From Salinispira pacifica (GTDB taxonomy: Bacteria; Spirochaetota; Spirochaetia; DSM-27196; Salinispiraceae): 64,000 nucleotides of DNA. The DNA is taken from positions 1,775,501-1,839,500 of the forward strand of contig NC_023035.1 of NCBI RefSeq assembly GCF_000507245.1, given 5' to 3'. The translations under genes were made by a program, and so were the position numbers. Of the stretch, positions 61,178 through 64,000 are shown one piece after another; position 1 is the stretch's first letter, and each line of letters opens with the position of its first letter. Below the pieces are notes generated by a model that was given only the letters and a program-made list of their open reading frames with translations, did no database searches and was not told the DNA's origin.

Positions 61178-63413
61178 GTTTTTCTCCTTGTTTTTTGAAT
61201 TCCTTATACCATTTTTCAAATTCGGTACAGTTCACCGGTTTACTGTAGTAAAAACCCTGGGCATCCTTACAGCCGAGGTTTCTGATAAACTCCAGCTGAC
61301 CCTCGGTTTCAATGCCTTCGGCTATGGTCATAATTCCCAGATTGTTTGCCATACTCACGATAAGACCGCTGATAGTGCGGGCCTTCTCATCATGTTCCAC
61401 GTTCATGACAAACGAGCGGTCAACCTTCAATCGCTGAATAGGGAGCCTGAGAAGATAGTTTAATGAAGAATAGCCGGTTCCGAAATCATCGATTGAAATG
61501 GCAAACCCCACATCATTCAATTCCTCAAGCAGTTTAATGGTTGACTCAACCTCGTTCATCAGGGTGCTTTCGGTAATCTCCAGCTCAAAATAGGAAGACT
61601 CAACTTCCTCTTCCCGCAGAATCTGTTTCAGGCTGGGTACAAAATCAGGATCGCTGAATTGTCTTACAGACACATTAATGGCAATTTTGAAATTCAGCAT
61701 TCCCTTTTCACGCCATTCCCGGGCCTGCCTGCATGATTTGCGAAATACCTGTTTTCCGATATCGATAATGACGCCGGTGGATTCGGCCACAGGGATGAAA
61801 TGATCCGGCCGGATAATTGTTCCATCGGATTTAATCCAGCGAACCAGACTTTCCACTCCGGTAAGCTTGTTGGTTGTCAGATCTACCTGGGGCTGATAAT
61901 ACACCTCAAACTCATTCCGTGCCAGAGCAGGGTGAAGGTCCTTGGTAATTTCCAGACGCTGCTCGGCGGCCCGGGCCATATCTTCCGAATAGTACATGAA
62001 GGAGATCCCGGTGGTATGTTTTGCCATCTTCATTGCCATATCGGCATTTTTCAACACTGAAAAGCTTTGGGCGTGCATGGGTTCAACGGGAGCCAATCCG
62101 AGAGTTGCGCCGATGGGGAAGGGGGTGTTTTTTATCACAAACGGCCGGTCGAAGGGCCGAAGCAGATCGTCAGGATTCATCATATCTGCAGGTCCCAGCA
62201 GACCAAAGGTATCTCCCCCGATCCTGGCAATCAGAAGATCCCCGGGAAGACTGTTTGCAAGTCGGTCGGCTATGGCCTGGATCAGAAGGTCGCCGTTTTT
62301 GTGGCCCAGTGCATTATTCACAGCAGAAAAATTATCAATGTCCAGAACACCAAGCATATAATTTGAATGTTCAGATCCAAGCCTGTTCACTTCAAGGAGA
62401 AATTGCGTCCGATTGGGCAGTCGGCTGAGCTGGTCAAAATAGGCATATTGATTGAGCTGGGTGATCAGATTGATATTGTTAAAACCGACCCCAATGCTTA
62501 CCGCAAAAACTTCTATGAGACTCCTGGCTACCTGGTCAATGGGGCCTGATGTGTCCAGAAACAGACAGCCCCGTTTACCATCGTTTTCAAAAAAAACCGC
62601 CACAGAATTTGGCGAAAAAAGGGTGCTCTGCTGATCAATGCAGTGTTCGATTTCTTCTTTCACAGCAGCCTGGGGAATGTCGTTGATGGATGCATTCAGA
62701 CTCTGGGAATACTTCCCTGTTGCTCCGGAAACGTACATATGGCGGTAATTTCCCCCGTTTCCAAGAGAACGCATTTCAATCACCACCAGACCATGGGGGG
62801 AATTAATGTTTAATAATTTTGCAGTGTATTTAATGATGTCTGCGGAGTAGTATTCGTGATCCCGGGTATTGAAAATATGATTTGTCGCCTCGATGATGGT
62901 TCGCATGCCTACTTCACCCCGCTTGATCTTATGCACCTGCTGATAACTTCGTACTGCGGTTGTCAATGCGGTGATGAGACGTGTCCGGGTAAGTTCCGAT
63001 TTCATCCGGTAATCGTTTATATCGTAATTCTGGATAACTTCGAGTTCCGGGGCGTATCCCGGCTGGCCGGTGCGGAGTATGATTCTGGGGGCATCCAGCT
63101 GCATTTCGGTGCGAATGGTCTTCGCAAGCTCCAAACCTGAGTTGTCGTACTCCATCACCACATCCAGGAGGATTACTGCGATGTCACTCTCTTGTTCCAG
63201 CATGCTCCTGGCTTCTGCAGCGGAGTATGCATGGATGAAATGTAGAGGACGATCGAGAATTCTGATGTCTGAAAGCGCCAGGGACGTGACCTTGTGAACC
63301 TGTTCATCATCATCCACAACAAGTATCTTCCACGGCAGACCCTGATCCGAGGGATTTTCATTTTCAGATTTGAATACCAATAGATCATCCATCGATGCAG
63401 TCTTAGCTGACAA
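61167..63413 (-). CDS. REC-DUF3369-GGDEF-EAL signalling protein
   Basis: A protein of 748 residues from a TTG at 63413 with AAGGAGG 7 bases upstream (the open frame runs to 63452). Order: receiver with DDDEQVH and the phosphoacceptor in ILLDVVMEYDNSG; DUF3369 sensor domain; a degenerate GGDEF (RIGGDTFGLL) that should not make c-di-GMP; an EAL domain with GVESLVRW, NVSVRQF and DDFGTGYSSL, which keeps the catalytic residues. It should break down c-di-GMP under control of an unknown kinase. Confidence 0.9.
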   Translation of the reverse strand: MSAKTASMDDLLVFKSENENPSDQGLPWKILVVDDDEQVHKVTSLALSDIRILDRPLHFIHAYSAAEARSMLEQESDIAVILLDVVMEYDNSGLELAKTIRTEMQLDAPRIILRTGQPGYAPELEVIQNYDINDYRMKSELTRTRLITALTTAVRSYQQVHKIKRGEVGMRTIIEATNHIFNTRDHEYYSADIIKYTAKLLNINSPHGLVVIEMRSLGNGGNYRHMYVSGATGKYSQSLNASINDIPQAAVKEEIEHCIDQQSTLFSPNSVAVFFENDGKRGCLFLDTSGPIDQVARSLIEVFAVSIGVGFNNINLITQLNQYAYFDQLSRLPNRTQFLLEVNRLGSEHSNYMLGVLDIDNFSAVNNALGHKNGDLLIQAIADRLANSLPGDLLIARIGGDTFGLLGPADMMNPDDLLRPFDRPFVIKNTPFPIGATLGLAPVEPMHAQSFSVLKNADMAMKMAKHTTGISFMYYSEDMARAAEQRLEITKDLHPALARNEFEVYYQPQVDLTTNKLTGVESLVRWIKSDGTIIRPDHFIPVAESTGVIIDIGKQVFRKSCRQAREWREKGMLNFKIAINVSVRQFSDPDFVPSLKQILREEEVESSYFELEITESTLMNEVESTIKLLEELNDVGFAISIDDFGTGYSSLNYLLRLPIQRLKVDRSFVMNVEHDEKARTISGLIVSMANNLGIMTIAEGIETEGQLEFIRNLGCKDAQGFYYSKPVNCTEFEKWYKEFKKQGEKHEG

Positions 63414-63507
63414 GAAACATCCTCCTTGAAGCATCATTGACAGTTCTGCCAAATCTCAATATCAGTTTAATAGAAAAGCCGATGAATTACTATGAAATTC
63501 TCTCTAC

Positions 63508-63552
63508 TTTGTAACACCGGGCTGTATAACACCAAGCCGTACAACACCGGTC
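63508..63552. repeat. Three imperfect 15-base tandem repeats
   Basis: Units at 63508-63522, 63523-63537 and 63538-63552 share the core TAACACC or CAACACC. They lie between the cNMP-binding gene and the REC-EAL gene. Their role is unknown; they could be a regulator site. Confidence 0.6.
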
Positions 63553-63564
63553 TCTCAGGATGGC

Positions 63565-64000
63565 TTAGTCATCCGGGGTTATTTCAGATAAAATGGAGTC
63601 GATATCTTCCTGATTAACATCATCCTTTCTTTCATACGCCAATTCTTCATTTACACCCCGGAGTTTTGACAACATGCCGAAAATGATCATGAACATAAAC
63701 TTCACTGCAGCCTTGGGTTTTTTATTGATGCTCTTCAAAAACCCCTGCCGGGTAATTTGAACCAGTGTAACCCGGTCCTGAGCGATAATGCTGGCTGTGC
63801 GTTCGGTATTGCTGAACAATCCTGCTTCGCCGAAAATCTCTCCCTGTCCCAGGGTTGTGATGTACACATGTTTCTCGCCGCTGCCGACTTCCACTGAAAC
63901 ATTTCCATCCACCACCAGATAGAGATTCTGGTCAATTTCATGTTCTTCAATTACCGATTCCCCGGTACTGAATTCATATGTGGATGCAAAATCAAGGATG
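63565..64000 (-). CDS. Cyclic nucleotide-binding domain protein, cut by window edge
   Basis: The frame is open through base 64000, so the N-terminus lies to the right. The visible 144 residues contain most of a CRP/cNMP-binding beta-roll: YLVVDGNVSVEV, GQGEIFGEAGLFSNTERTASI with the phosphate-binding loop, and VTLVQITRQGFL. No DNA-binding helix-turn-helix follows; the tail (RKDDVNQEDIDSILSEI) is short and acidic. It may sense cAMP or c-di-GMP. A CYTH cyclase-like gene is present at 18.5 kb. Confidence 0.85.
   Translation of the reverse strand, partial: ILDFASTYEFSTGESVIEEHEIDQNLYLVVDGNVSVEVGSGEKHVYITTLGQGEIFGEAGLFSNTERTASIIAQDRVTLVQITRQGFLKSINKKPKAAVKFMFMIIFGMLSKLRGVNEELAYERKDDVNQEDIDSILSEITPDD

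Overview
The window looks like a chromosomal segment of a free-living, probably marine or halophilic spirochaete. This is an inference from gene content, not from a marker gene: there is a CheX phosphatase beside CheY, many PEGA/lipoprotein and c-di-GMP genes, a YjfB-type small motility protein, a BMP-family transporter, and tRNAs without an encoded CCA end. The genus cannot be fixed from sequence alone. The gene set suggests an amino-acid-prototrophic carbohydrate user (ilvC, hisC, argH, gpmA, secreted alpha-amylase, sugar porters) that meets oxygen and light (superoxide dismutase, two photolyase/cryptochrome genes).

Layout. 1-4 kb: TPR-type protein cut by the left edge, tRNA-Met(CAT) with its terminator, and a group II intron placed directly behind that terminator. 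4-7 kb: nrdR, then ilvC divergent from its regulator ilvY with a clear operator between them. 7-12 kb: bioY-bioM-bioN biotin ECF transporter, a D,D-carboxypeptidase, a dihydroorotate-dehydrogenase-like enzyme. 12-19 kb: sodA, sufS-sufU behind a structured leader, gpmA, a PEGA/lipoprotein pair, purU and a CYTH protein. 19-20.5 kb: an insertion sequence with 23-bp inverted ends. 20.5-30 kb: DUF6765, HAD, lipid-kinase-like, MBL, acyl-ACP thioesterase and nitrilase-type genes, then an alpha-amylase lipoprotein with a GPH sugar transporter. 30-36 kb: YjfB, a cryptochrome/photolyase pair, and a periplasmic binding protein with a sensor kinase. 36-40 kb: ABC-2 type exporter operon. 39.8-40.8 kb: a small islet (YoeB/YefM and a decayed ImmA/IrrE gene) between direct repeats beside tRNA-fMet. 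41-48 kb: PrsW-like protease, hisC, a YgjV-like protein, clpB, argH. 48-55 kb: BMP-type ABC importer divergent from an FGGY sugar kinase, with a TetR regulator. 55-64 kb: signalling genes (CheA-like kinase, CheX, CheY, diguanylate cyclase, REC-EAL protein, cNMP-binding protein), an EamA exporter, a short asparaginase-like protein and SlyD.

Four conserved genes (ilvC, an ABC-2 permease, argH, a BMP-system permease) are each broken by the loss of exactly one base, at or next to a short same-base run; restoring one base gives a full-length product in every case. This is either a systematic sequence error or an unusual cluster of decay, and it affects how these genes should be read. No CRISPR array, rRNA gene, prophage or classical defence island was seen.
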